Source of the DNA: Streptomyces naganishii JCM 4654
Lineage (GTDB): Bacteria > Actinomycetota > Actinomycetes > Streptomycetales > Streptomycetaceae
Length of the DNA stretch: 64,000 nt
Direction of reading: 5' to 3'
Assembly: GCF_014650575.1 (NCBI RefSeq)
Contig: NZ_BMVF01000022.1
Coordinates: 46,010 to 110,009, forward strand
This document shows positions 1-7,660 of the stretch, piece by piece. A model generated the notes under the pieces. The model ran no database searches, was not told the DNA's origin, and saw only the letters and a program-made list of their open reading frames with translations. The translations under genes and the position numbers were made by a program. Numbering within the stretch: the stretch's first letter is position 1; the number at the start of each line of letters is the position of its first letter.

Positions 1-444
1 TACCGCTTCTTCGGCAACAAGCGAGCGATGGTCGACGCGCTGGCCCAGCGCAACCTGGAGCGGTACACGGAGCGGGTCGGGGAGCGGCTGCGGAAGTCGG
101 GGGATACGTGCTGGCGCGCGGCGATGGACGCGGTGCTGGACGAGTACCTGGCGATGAAGCGGACCGCGCCCGGCTTCTCCCTGGTCGACTTCGGCAACCA
201 GATCCCGATCGGCGCCGGGCAGGCACAGCCCAACCGCCGGGTCGCCGACCGCCTCACCGACCTGCTCTCGGTCCATCTGCGCCGCGAGCCCGACGACGAC
301 CTGCGCCGCACCTTCCTGATCGCCGTCGAGACCGCCGACGCCCTCGTCCAACTCGCCTTCCGCGTGGACCCGGAGGGCGACGAGAAGATCATCACCGAGA
401 TACGCGAACTGCTGCGCGCCTACCTGGGCCGAGTGCTCGACTGA
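1..444 (+). CDS. TetR/AcrR family regulator, C-terminal part (gene starts before the window)
   Basis: The reading frame is open from the first base. It begins with YRFFGNKRAMVDAL, the end of a TetR recognition helix (usual form YYYFxxKxxL), so only about the first 35-45 residues of the DNA-binding domain are missing. The remaining 147 residues form the all-helical ligand-binding domain, including a QIPIGAGQAQPNRRVADRL stretch like the central helices of TetR proteins. It ends at TGA 442-444. A palindrome of TetR-operator type lies 124 bp downstream, in front of the molybdopterin oxidoreductase, so this protein may control that gene. The ligand is unknown. Confidence 0.85.
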   Translation, partial: YRFFGNKRAMVDALAQRNLERYTERVGERLRKSGDTCWRAAMDAVLDEYLAMKRTAPGFSLVDFGNQIPIGAGQAQPNRRVADRLTDLLSVHLRREPDDDLRRTFLIAVETADALVQLAFRVDPEGDEKIITEIRELLRAYLGRVLD

Positions 445-473
445 CGGCCACTAGGCCGACGCGCGGGGCGCGG

Positions 474-492
474 CCGGCGCACACCGCGCCGG
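474..492 (+). terminator. GC-rich hairpin after the TetR gene
   Basis: CCGGCGC and GCGCCGG form a perfect 7-bp stem around a 5-nt loop, 30 bp after the TetR stop, in a run of further GGCGCGCC palindromes. There is no U-tract, as is usual for Streptomyces terminators. A terminator role is inferred from position. Confidence 0.4.
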
Positions 493-567
493 CGCGCCGC
501 TCGGCGCGCCGCTCCGGCCGGCCGGTCACGGTTTCCCCATCGGTGCGCGCCGGGGGGTCCCCTGCGT

Positions 568-585
568 GCATACCGGTCGGTATGC
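568..585. promoter_or_regulatory. Palindromic operator, TetR type
   Basis: GCATACCGGTCGGTATGC has perfect 8-bp arms (GCATACCG / CGGTATGC) around GT. It lies 40 bp upstream of the GTG start of the molybdopterin oxidoreductase and downstream of a TetR gene. The ATACCG half-site resembles those at 21677 and 27252, but the spacing is 4 bp shorter, so a different regulator is likely. Confidence 0.6.
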
Positions 586-624
586 TCTGCGGACGCCGTT
601 GTCGCGCATACCCCGGGAGGCCCC

Positions 625-2895
625 GTGTCCCGCACCGCCCTGCGAATCTGCCCGTTGTGCGAGGCCACCTGCGGGCTGACGCTCACCGTCGACGGAACCC
701 GCGTCACCGGCGCGCGCGGTGACCGCGACGACGTGTTCAGCAAGGGGTTCATCTGCCCGAAGGGCGCCTCCTTCGGCGCCGTGGACGGCGATCCCGACCG
801 GCTGCGCACCCCCCTGGTCCGCCGGGACGGCGAACTGCGCGAGGCCACCTGGGAGGAGGCGTTCGACGCGGTCGCCGCCGGGATACGGCCGGTCGTCGAG
901 CGGTACGGACCGCACTCCGTCGGCGTCGTCCTCGGCAACCCCAACGTGCACACCATGGCCGGCGCCCTCTACCCGCCCGTCCTGCTCGCCGCCCTCGGCA
1001 CGCGCAGCCTGTTCACCGCCTCCACTCTCGACCAGATGCCCAAGCACGTCTCCAGCGGACTGCTCTACGGTGACGCCAACGCCATCCCCGTGCCCGATCT
1101 GGACCGCACCGACCACCTGCTCCTGATCGGCGCCAACCCCCTGGAGTCCAACGGCAGTCTGTGCACCGCCCCCGACTTCCCCGGCAAGCTCAAGGCGCTC
1201 AGGGCCCGCGGCGGCACCCTCACGGTCGTCGACCCGCGCCGCACCCGCACCGCACGTCTGGCCGACCGGCACATAGCCGTCCGGCCCGGCTCCGACGCCC
1301 TGCTCCTCGCGGCCATGGCCCACGTGCTCCTGGAGGAGGGCCTCGCCGACCTGAAGGACCTCGCGCCGCACGTCGAGGGGCTGCCCGAACTCCGGGAGGC
1401 GGTACGCGACTTCGCCCCCGAGGCCGTGGCGCGGGCCTGCGACGTGGACGCGGCGCTGATCCGCACCCTCGCCCGCGAACTCGCCGCCGCCCCCACCGCC
1501 GCCGTCTACGGCCGCATCGGCAGCTGCACCGTCCCGCACGGCACCCTGGCCAGCTGGCTGGTGGACGTCCTCAACATCCTCACCGGCAACCTCGACCGGC
1601 CCGGCGGCGCGCTCTTCCCGCAGGCCGCCACCGACCGGACGCCGCGCCCGGCCGGCCCCGGCCGCGGGTTCGCGCTCGGCCGCTGGCGCTCCCGGGTCGC
1701 CGGCCACCCCGAGGCCAAGGGCGAGCTGCCGATCTCCGCGCTCGCCGAGGAGATCGACACCGCCACCGACGAGGGGGAGCCGATCCGCGCCCTGGTCTGC
1801 GTGGCCGCCAACCCCGTGCTGTCCGCCCCCGACGGCGACCGGCTCGACAAGGCCCTCGGCTCCCTGGACTTCATGGTGAGCGTCGACCCGTACCTCAACG
1901 AGACCTCGCGCCACGCCCACGTGGTACTGCCCCCGCCCCCGCCCGCGCAGAGCCCGCACCACGACTTCGCGTTCAACACCCTCGCCGTGCGCAACCAGGT
2001 CCGCTACACCCGCCCGGCCGTCCCCCTCGAGCCCGGCCGGATGGCCGAGACCGAGATCCTGGCCCGGCTGATCCTCGCCGCCACCGATTGGGGTCTCCCC
2101 TGCTCGAGCGAAGCCGAGAGCTTGGGGAAGCACGGCGCCGACCCGGCGGCGGTGGACGCCATGGTGATCGAGCAGAGCCTCGGCAAGGCGGCCGCGGACC
2201 CGCACTCGCCCGTGCACGGCCGGGATCCGCGCGACCTCGCCGCACGACTCACCGGCGCCGACGGCCCCGAGCGGCGCCTCGACATGATGCTGCGCCTCGG
2301 CCCGTACGGCGACGGCTTCGGCGCCCGCCCGGACGGGCTGAGCCTGGAGAAGCTGCTCGCCCACCCGCACGGCATCGACCTCGGACCGCTGCGGCCCCGC
2401 CTGCCCCAGCCGCTGCGGACCCGCTCCGGCAGGATCGAGCTGCTGCCCGCGCCGATCGCCGGCGACCTGCCCCGCCTGCGCGAGGCCCTGCACGCAAGCC
2501 CGGCCGCGCTGGTCCTCGTCGGCCGCCGCCACCTGCGCTCCAACAACAGCTGGATGCACAACGTGCCCGCCCTCACCGGCGGTTCCAACCGCTGCACCGT
2601 GCACATCCACCCCGACGACGCCGGCCGCCTCGGCATCGCCGACGGCGCCCCGGTGCGCGTCAAGGGCGCCGGCGGCGAGGTGACGGCGCCGGCCGAGGTC
2701 ACCGACGGCATACGCCCCGGAGTGGTGAGCCTCCCGCACGGCTGGGGCCACGACCGCCCCGGCACCCGGCTGGCGCACGCCGCCACGGACCCCGGCGTCA
2801 ACGTCAACCAGCTCCTCGACGGCAGCCTGCTCGACCCGCTCTCGGGCAACGCGGTCCTCAACGGCGTACCCGTCGAGCTGACCCCCGCGGGCTGA
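625..2895 (+). CDS. Molybdopterin-dependent oxidoreductase with N-terminal 4Fe-4S cluster
   Basis: This 756-residue protein belongs to the DMSO reductase superfamily (formate dehydrogenase / assimilatory nitrate reductase branch). Cys9, Cys12, Cys16 and Cys44 form the CxxCxxxC-x27-C motif of an N-terminal 4Fe-4S cluster. The central part binds the bis-MGD cofactor (LLIGANPLESNG, VVDPRRTRTA). The region from about residue 625 onward is the C-terminal molydopterin dinucleotide-binding beta-barrel (RSNNSWMHN, SLPHGWGH). No signal peptide is present, so it is cytoplasmic. The substrate cannot be read from the sequence. The GTG start follows a GGGAGG site (615-620). It stands alone, without visible partner subunits. 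Residues about 489-502 (GLPCSSEAESLGK) are encoded by an inserted dispersed repeat, described separately. Confidence 0.85.
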   Translation: MSRTALRICPLCEATCGLTLTVDGTRVTGARGDRDDVFSKGFICPKGASFGAVDGDPDRLRTPLVRRDGELREATWEEAFDAVAAGIRPVVERYGPHSVGVVLGNPNVHTMAGALYPPVLLAALGTRSLFTASTLDQMPKHVSSGLLYGDANAIPVPDLDRTDHLLLIGANPLESNGSLCTAPDFPGKLKALRARGGTLTVVDPRRTRTARLADRHIAVRPGSDALLLAAMAHVLLEEGLADLKDLAPHVEGLPELREAVRDFAPEAVARACDVDAALIRTLARELAAAPTAAVYGRIGSCTVPHGTLASWLVDVLNILTGNLDRPGGALFPQAATDRTPRPAGPGRGFALGRWRSRVAGHPEAKGELPISALAEEIDTATDEGEPIRALVCVAANPVLSAPDGDRLDKALGSLDFMVSVDPYLNETSRHAHVVLPPPPPAQSPHHDFAFNTLAVRNQVRYTRPAVPLEPGRMAETEILARLILAATDWGLPCSSEAESLGKHGADPAAVDAMVIEQSLGKAAADPHSPVHGRDPRDLAARLTGADGPERRLDMMLRLGPYGDGFGARPDGLSLEKLLAHPHGIDLGPLRPRLPQPLRTRSGRIELLPAPIAGDLPRLREALHASPAALVLVGRRHLRSNNSWMHNVPALTGGSNRCTVHIHPDDAGRLGIADGAPVRVKGAGGEVTAPAEVTDGIRPGVVSLPHGWGHDRPGTRLAHAATDPGVNVNQLLDGSLLDPLSGNAVLNGVPVELTPAG
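2089..2130 (+). repeat. Dispersed Streptomyces palindromic repeat, in-frame insertion in a coding region
   Basis: This is a 42-bp element. Its core GCTCGAGCGAAGCCGAGAG is flanked by GGGGTCTCCCC and CTTGGGGAAG. The outer GGGG/CCCC blocks and the inner CTCG/CGAG blocks can pair into a hairpin. It is 42 nt long, so the reading frame is kept and about 14 residues are added to the host protein. A second, inverted copy is at 5570-5611. From memory, similar elements are common between genes in Streptomyces genomes. Confidence 0.75.
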
Positions 2896-2984
2896 GACGC
2901 GAGCTCCGGCCCGGCCGCGGCTGGGCCGGACGGGGGACTTCGGGCGGCGTGTCGGCCTGCTTGCCGCTCCGCTCGGGGGCGGAC

Positions 2985-3034
2985 GTGAAAGAGAGTCAGG
3001 TGAAAGAGCGATTTGTATGAAAATCGTCTGACTC
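2985..3034 (+). promoter_or_regulatory. Nested inverted and direct repeats upstream of the surface protein gene
   Basis: The stretch is unusually AT-rich for the window. GTGAAAGAG occurs twice in direct orientation (2985-2993 and 3000-3008, period 15 bp). GAGTCAG (2993-2999) is matched by CTGACTC (3028-3034), and inside it CGATTT (3009-3014) by AAATCG (3021-3026). It ends 12 bp before the ATG at 3047. It could be a regulator-binding region or an RNA hairpin in the leader; no specific regulator is recognised. Confidence 0.45.
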
Positions 3035-3046
3035 TGAGGAGCGCGC

Positions 3047-3757
3047 ATGCCCACCCTGACACTCCCACGCATCCTCGGCTCCCGCGTCGGTGCCGCCGCC
3101 GCTCTCACGGCCCTGACGGCGGTGGGTGCCACGTGGATGGCGGCACCCGCCATGGCCGCCCCCGGTGACGACGGCGACATCAAGATCCACCGCGTGGGCG
3201 TGCCCTTCGGCGTCCCGAAGGACGACCCGGCGGTCTGCCGGTTCTATCTCGACGGCGTCAACTTCGACAGCCTCACCCGCCTCACGTACATGATCCAGGC
3301 CAACCCTCCGCTGCCCAGCACGGCCACCGTGACCGGCACCCTCGTCCTCACCGGCGGCGCCGGGCACAGCGATCCGATCAGCCTGACCGACGGGCAGTAC
3401 ACGCTCATGTGGACCGTGCCCACCGGCACCCCCAAGGTGAAGATCTTCCGCGTCAACTGCCGCGAGGAGAACGAGCGCCACGACGGCGCCCAGGGGCCCG
3501 GCCACCAGATCGAGGACCAGGGCCGCGGCAACGATGACCCTGGGCGCGGCCACGAGGACCAGCGCGGGGGACCGGCCTCCGGCAAGGACGACCGTGAGGG
3601 CCCGCCCAGGGGCGGCGTCCACGCGGGCGGCGGCGGTCTGGCCCGCACGGCCGACGCCTTCTCGCCGCTGACGGGCGCCGCGGCCGTCGGCCTCGTGGTG
3701 GTCAGCGGGGTCGTGTACTTCCGGCTGATCCGCCGGCGCCCCCATGGCGCCGCGTAG
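3047..3757 (+). CDS. Secreted, membrane-anchored surface protein; probable sortase substrate
   Basis: This 236-residue protein has a Sec signal peptide (about residues 1-40, ending TWMAAPAMAAPG). A beta-rich domain follows (about 45-145) with two Cys (VCRFYLD, VNCRE), then a long Gly/Asp/His/Arg-rich linker (about 145-195). The C-terminal sorting-like region LARTADAF (from residue 198) is followed by a hydrophobic helix (GAAAVGLVVVSGVVYF) and an RRR tail. That order matches LAxTG sortase substrates, but Gly5 of the motif is Ala. The ATG follows a GAGGAG ribosome site. The last 14 nt overlap the sortase gene, so the two are translationally linked. Its function is unknown; it is inferred to be a surface protein handled by the neighbouring sortase. 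Confidence 0.75.
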   Translation: MPTLTLPRILGSRVGAAAALTALTAVGATWMAAPAMAAPGDDGDIKIHRVGVPFGVPKDDPAVCRFYLDGVNFDSLTRLTYMIQANPPLPSTATVTGTLVLTGGAGHSDPISLTDGQYTLMWTVPTGTPKVKIFRVNCREENERHDGAQGPGHQIEDQGRGNDDPGRGHEDQRGGPASGKDDREGPPRGGVHAGGGGLARTADAFSPLTGAAAVGLVVVSGVVYFRLIRRRPHGAA

Positions 3758-4478
3758 GCGCCGACGCAGGCCCTGGCACCGGACCCGCGCCTACCGACTC
3801 GCCAGGACGGCCGTGCTCGCGGTCGTCCTGGTCACGGCGGGGGTCCGGTGCGGGGCACACCTCGAGCCCGCGGCACCGGCCCGAGCCGCGGGCCCGGGCG
3901 CCTCGGTTCCGGCCTCCCGCTCACCGGGCTCCTCCGGCCGCACCGGCCCGAGCGCGCGGGAGGACGAGCGGTCCGCCCCGCCCACCGGTACGGCACCGTC
4001 CCCGCCCCCGCCCGCCCCCCTGCCCAGGTCCCGCGCCGTCTCCCTGCGCATCCCCTCCCTCGGCGTCGACGCCCCCGTCATCGGCGTCGGCCTCGACAAG
4101 GACCGCCGGCTGGAGACGCCCCCGGTCGACAAGCCGAAGCTCGTCGGCTGGTACACGGGCGGCCCCACGCCCGGCGAGGCCGGCACCGCGGTCGCGGTCG
4201 GGCACCGCGACACCACCACCGGCGCCGCCGTCTTCGCCGCGCTCGGCCAGGTCGGACCCGGCCGCCACATCGAGATCCGGCGCGCGGACGGCCGTACCGC
4301 CGTCTACACCGTGGACAAGGTGCGGGTCTTCGACAAGAGCCGCTTCCCCGACAAGGAGGTGTACGGCCCGGTCCGCCGGCCCGAACTCCGCGTCATCACC
4401 TGCGGCGGCCTCTACACCCGCAGGGCCGGCTACTCCAGCAACGTGGTCGTCTTCGCCCACCTGACCTCGGCGACCTGA
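3744..4478 (+). CDS. Class F sortase
   Basis: This is a transpeptidase that would cut and covalently attach surface proteins outside the membrane. The 244 residues comprise an N-terminal membrane helix (about 20-35), a Pro/Ser-rich linker, and a sortase beta-barrel from about residue 90 (LRIPSLGVDAPVIGVGLD). The catalytic His154 is in VGHRD, Cys220 in VITCGG, and an Arg lies at 226/227 before GYSSNVVVFA. Class F is favoured over class E by the length, the VxVGHRDTTTGAAVF stretch and the ITCGG motif. The start codon overlaps the end of the preceding surface-protein gene, which suggests that protein is its substrate. Confidence 0.88.
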   Translation: MAPRRRRRRPWHRTRAYRLARTAVLAVVLVTAGVRCGAHLEPAAPARAAGPGASVPASRSPGSSGRTGPSAREDERSAPPTGTAPSPPPPAPLPRSRAVSLRIPSLGVDAPVIGVGLDKDRRLETPPVDKPKLVGWYTGGPTPGEAGTAVAVGHRDTTTGAAVFAALGQVGPGRHIEIRRADGRTAVYTVDKVRVFDKSRFPDKEVYGPVRRPELRVITCGGLYTRRAGYSSNVVVFAHLTSAT

Positions 4479-4682
4479 GCCCGCCCCCGCGGCCCCGGCC
4501 TCTGAACGGGACCGTCCGCTTTCTCACCTGGTGGACTCGTCCGCCCGATCACGACCGTTGTCTTCCCCCGGGCGCGCACATTCCGTTAACTTCCGTGACT
4601 CACACGCCCCGTACGACCCGCACGAGGCGTCCGACGCGGAGCGCCAGCGCTCCGGGTGAGTGAGCCCCGGGGGGCACCCCTC

Positions 4683-6068
4683 ATGACACGCGCCATCTCT
4701 CTGCACGACGTGAGCAAGACCTACACCAAGGGCGTCCGGGTGGTGGACCGGCTCTCCCTCGACATCGCGCCCGGCGAGTTCCTGGTACTGCTCGGGCCCT
4801 CCGGCTGCGGCAAGTCCACGGTGCTCAGGATGATCGCCGGACTGGAGGAGATCACCGAGGGACAGCTGCTCCTCGACGGCGAGTACGGCAACGACCTGCC
4901 GCCCTCCGGGCGCGACATGGCGATGGTCTTCCAGAACTTCGCGCTCTACCCCAACATGACCAGCCGCGACAACATCGGCTTCCCGCTGCGCATCGAGTCG
5001 CCCGGGGCCGACCCGCGCCACCGCGTGAACGCCACCGCCCGCATGCTCGGCATCGAGGACCTCCTCGAACGCTTCCCCAGCCAGCTCTCCGGCGGCGAAC
5101 GCCAGCGCGTCGCCATGGGCCGGGCCATCGCCCGCCACCCCTCCGCCTTCCTGATGGACGAGCCGCTGTCCAACCTCGACGCCAAGCTCCGCAACCACCT
5201 GCGCGCCGAGATCGCCAAGCTGACCCGGGAGCTGGGCGTCACCACGGTCTACGTCACCCACGACCAGGCCGAGGCGATGTCGCTGGGCGACCGGGTCGCG
5301 GTCCTGCGCGGCGGGGTGCTCCAGCAGGTCGGCACCCCGCGCGCCGTCTACGCGCTGCCGCGCAACGTCTTCGTCGCCGCCTTCATCGGCACCCCGCGCA
5401 TCAACCTCCTGCGCGGCCTGGTGCGGGCCCCGCTGGACGGCGCCATGACCATCAGCCTCGGCAAGCAGTTCCTGCGACTGCCCGAACCGCTGTCCCTGGA
5501 CCACCAGTTGCTGCGCGTCCAGCAGGGCCGCGAGGTGATCGTGGGCCTGCGCTCGGAGGCCGTGCGCATCTCCCCCAGGTTCTCGGCCTCGCGCGAACAG
5601 GGGGGACTCGCATCGCCCTCGTGGGCGCGGCCCGGCGAGGTGGAGATCACCGGGCTGGTGGAGCACATGGAGTTCCAGGGGCACGAGGTCCTCGTGCACT
5701 TCGACACCGGGTCGCGCCCCGCCGTCGTACCGGACCTGGAGGCCGCGCGCCCGTCCCGCCGTCCGGTGCGGCGGCGCCGGCGCGAGGGCACCGTCCTGGA
5801 ACGCCTGCGCGAGAAGGCGGGCACCCTGCGCGCGGGTCCCGTGGTGGTGATGGACCACCCCGCGGACACCGGCCCGGACCCGGACACGGCCCTGTCCCCG
5901 GACGGGCGCCTGCCCGGCGACCTGGTCGTGCGCACCACTCCCGACATCCGGCTCCGGTACGGCATGCAGGTGCCGCTCCTGGTCGACCTCGCCCACCTCT
6001 TCGTCTTCGACCAGCACGGCGAGCGCATCTGCCCGGCCCCGGACCATCTGCCCGACCTGGAGGAGTGA
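4683..6068 (+). CDS. MsiK/UgpC-type sugar ABC transporter ATP-binding protein
   Basis: This is an ATPase subunit of the kind that powers carbohydrate uptake systems. Walker A is GPSGCGKST (38-46), followed by the Q-loop VFQNFALYPNMT, the signature LSGGERQRVAMGRA, Walker B AFLMDEPLSNLD and switch His in THDQAEAMS. A C-terminal TOBE/MalK-like regulatory region follows (from about 240). At 461 residues it is longer than MsiK (about 378), because the regulatory region carries low-complexity insertions, including a copy of the dispersed repeat at 5570-5611. No permease or binding-protein genes are adjacent, so it is probably a shared or orphan ATPase. An in-frame GTG at 4656 would add nine residues; 4683 is preferred because the domain begins just after it. 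Confidence 0.82.
   Translation: MTRAISLHDVSKTYTKGVRVVDRLSLDIAPGEFLVLLGPSGCGKSTVLRMIAGLEEITEGQLLLDGEYGNDLPPSGRDMAMVFQNFALYPNMTSRDNIGFPLRIESPGADPRHRVNATARMLGIEDLLERFPSQLSGGERQRVAMGRAIARHPSAFLMDEPLSNLDAKLRNHLRAEIAKLTRELGVTTVYVTHDQAEAMSLGDRVAVLRGGVLQQVGTPRAVYALPRNVFVAAFIGTPRINLLRGLVRAPLDGAMTISLGKQFLRLPEPLSLDHQLLRVQQGREVIVGLRSEAVRISPRFSASREQGGLASPSWARPGEVEITGLVEHMEFQGHEVLVHFDTGSRPAVVPDLEAARPSRRPVRRRRREGTVLERLREKAGTLRAGPVVVMDHPADTGPDPDTALSPDGRLPGDLVVRTTPDIRLRYGMQVPLLVDLAHLFVFDQHGERICPAPDHLPDLEE
5570..5611 (-). repeat. Second copy of the dispersed palindromic repeat, inverted, inside the ABC ATPase gene
   Basis: CTCCCCCAGGTTCTCGGC... runs on to CGCGAACAGGGGGGACTC. It aligns with the reverse complement of the 2089-2130 element over about 41 bp with few mismatches. 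It encodes about 14 residues (SPRFSASREQGGLA) in the C-terminal regulatory part of the ATPase, without breaking the frame. The drift from the other copy suggests an older insertion. Confidence 0.65.
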
Positions 6069-6103
6069 CCCCGGACACCCCGCCGGACGCGTCTGGCGCC
6101 GGA

Positions 6104-6122
6104 AAACTATCGGCGCTAGTTT
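6104..6122. promoter_or_regulatory. Inverted repeat upstream of the aldehyde dehydrogenase gene
   Basis: AAACTATCGGCGCTAGTTT has perfect 6-bp arms (AAACTA/TAGTTT) around TCGGCGC. It is about 90 bp before the aldehyde dehydrogenase start, in the only AT-rich stretch of the gap. It is probably an operator or part of the promoter of the dehydrogenase pair. Confidence 0.5.
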
Positions 6123-6212
6123 ATGGGGTCAGTCGGTAGGTTGTGACGCGCACCGGCACGGCCGTGCGAGCGAGCCGGGCGCCACGACGTACGCCCGCCC
6201 CGGAGGAGCACC

Positions 6213-7601
6213 ATGAAGGCACACGACGGCATGTACATCGACGGCGCCTGGCGCCCCGCCGCCGGCCGGGACGCCATCGAGGTGGTGAACCCGGCCGACG
6301 AGCAGGTCATCGCCACCGTCCCCGCGGGCACCGCCGAGGACGTCGACGCGGCCGTGCGCGCCGCCCGCGCCGCCTTCCCCGCCTGGGCGGCCACCCCGCC
6401 CGCCGAGCGCGCCGCCCGCCTCGCGGCCCTGCGGGACGTCCTCGTCGCTCGCAAGGACGAGATCGCCGAGACCGTCACCGCCGAGCTCGGCTCGCCGCTG
6501 CCGTTCTCCCAGGCGGTCCACGCGGGCGTTCCGATCGCGGTCGCCGGCTCCTACGCCGACCTGGCCGCGACGTACGCCTTCGAGGAGAAGGTCGGCAACT
6601 CCACCGTGTTCCACGAGCCGGTCGGCGTGGTCGGCGCGATCACCCCCTGGAACTACCCGCTGCACCAGATCGTCGCCAAGGCGGCCCCCGCGCTGGCCGC
6701 CGGCTGCACGATCGTGCTCAAGCCCGCCGAGGACACCCCGCTCACCGCCCAGCTGTTCGCCGAGGCGGTCGACGAGGCGGGGATCCCGGCCGGGGTGTTC
6801 AACCTGGTCACCGGGCTCGGCCCGGTCGCCGGGCAGGCCCTCGCCGAACACCCCGGCGTCGACCTCGTCTCCTTCACCGGCTCCACCGCCGTGGGCAGGC
6901 GCATCGGCGCCACCGCGGGCGCCGCCGTCAAGAAGGTCGCCCTGGAGCTGGGCGGCAAGTCCGCCAACGTCATCCTGCCGAGCGCCGACCTCGCCAAGGC
7001 GGTGAACGTCGGCGTCGCCAACGTCATGTCCAACTCCGGCCAGACGTGCAGCGCGTGGACCCGCATGCTGGTCCACCGCGACCAGTACGACGAGGCGGTG
7101 GAGCTGGCCGCCGCGGCCGCCGCGAAGTACGGCGACCGCATCGGCCCGGTGGTCAACGCCAAGCAGCGCTCGCGCGTGCTCGGTTACATCGAGAAGGGCG
7201 TCGCCGAGGGCGCCCGCATCGTCGCGGGCGGCCCCGAATCCCCGTACGAGCGCGGCTACTTCGTCAGCCCCACCGTCCTCGCCGACGTCACCCCCGGCAT
7301 GACCGTCGCCCAGGAGGAGATCTTCGGCCCGGTCCTGTCCGTCCTGCGCTACGACGACGAGGACGACGCCCTGCGCATCGCCAACGGCACGGTGTACGGC
7401 CTGGCCGGCGCGGTCTGGGCTGGCGACGAGGCCGAGGCGGTCGCCTTCGCCCGGCGGATGGAGACCGGCCAGGTCGACATCAACGGCGGCCGGTTCAACC
7501 CCCTTGCCCCGTTCGGCGGTTACAAGCAGTCCGGCGTCGGCCGCGAGCTCGGCGCGCACGGGCTGGCCGAGTACCTCCAGACCAAGTCGCTTCAGTTCTG
7601 A
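6213..7601 (+). CDS. NAD(P)-dependent aldehyde dehydrogenase
   Basis: This 462-residue ALDH-superfamily enzyme oxidises an aldehyde to the acid. Visible motifs are the cofactor-binding TPWNYPLHQIVAKAAPALAAGC, the FTGSTAVGRRI nucleotide loop, the general base region LELGGKS, the nucleophile Cys279 in NSGQTCSAWTR, and EEIFGPVLSV. The length is normal for the family. The ATG follows a GGAGGA site (6201-6206). It is 59 bp upstream of a zinc alcohol dehydrogenase, so the two probably form an alcohol-to-acid oxidation pair. The substrate is not identified. Confidence 0.9.
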   Translation: MKAHDGMYIDGAWRPAAGRDAIEVVNPADEQVIATVPAGTAEDVDAAVRAARAAFPAWAATPPAERAARLAALRDVLVARKDEIAETVTAELGSPLPFSQAVHAGVPIAVAGSYADLAATYAFEEKVGNSTVFHEPVGVVGAITPWNYPLHQIVAKAAPALAAGCTIVLKPAEDTPLTAQLFAEAVDEAGIPAGVFNLVTGLGPVAGQALAEHPGVDLVSFTGSTAVGRRIGATAGAAVKKVALELGGKSANVILPSADLAKAVNVGVANVMSNSGQTCSAWTRMLVHRDQYDEAVELAAAAAAKYGDRIGPVVNAKQRSRVLGYIEKGVAEGARIVAGGPESPYERGYFVSPTVLADVTPGMTVAQEEIFGPVLSVLRYDDEDDALRIANGTVYGLAGAVWAGDEAEAVAFARRMETGQVDINGGRFNPLAPFGGYKQSGVGRELGAHGLAEYLQTKSLQF

Positions 7602-7660
7602 CCCCTTCCAGTTCCAGGCCAGTCCTTTCAAGTCCCAGCCGACCCAGGAGCCACGCCACC

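Noticed and set aside
6123..6140. Possible TetR site GTCAGTCGGTAGG before the aldehyde dehydrogenase
   Set aside because: Only one half-site resembles the ATnCCGAC operators; the other half does not match. The AAACTA/TAGTTT repeat beside it is a better candidate.
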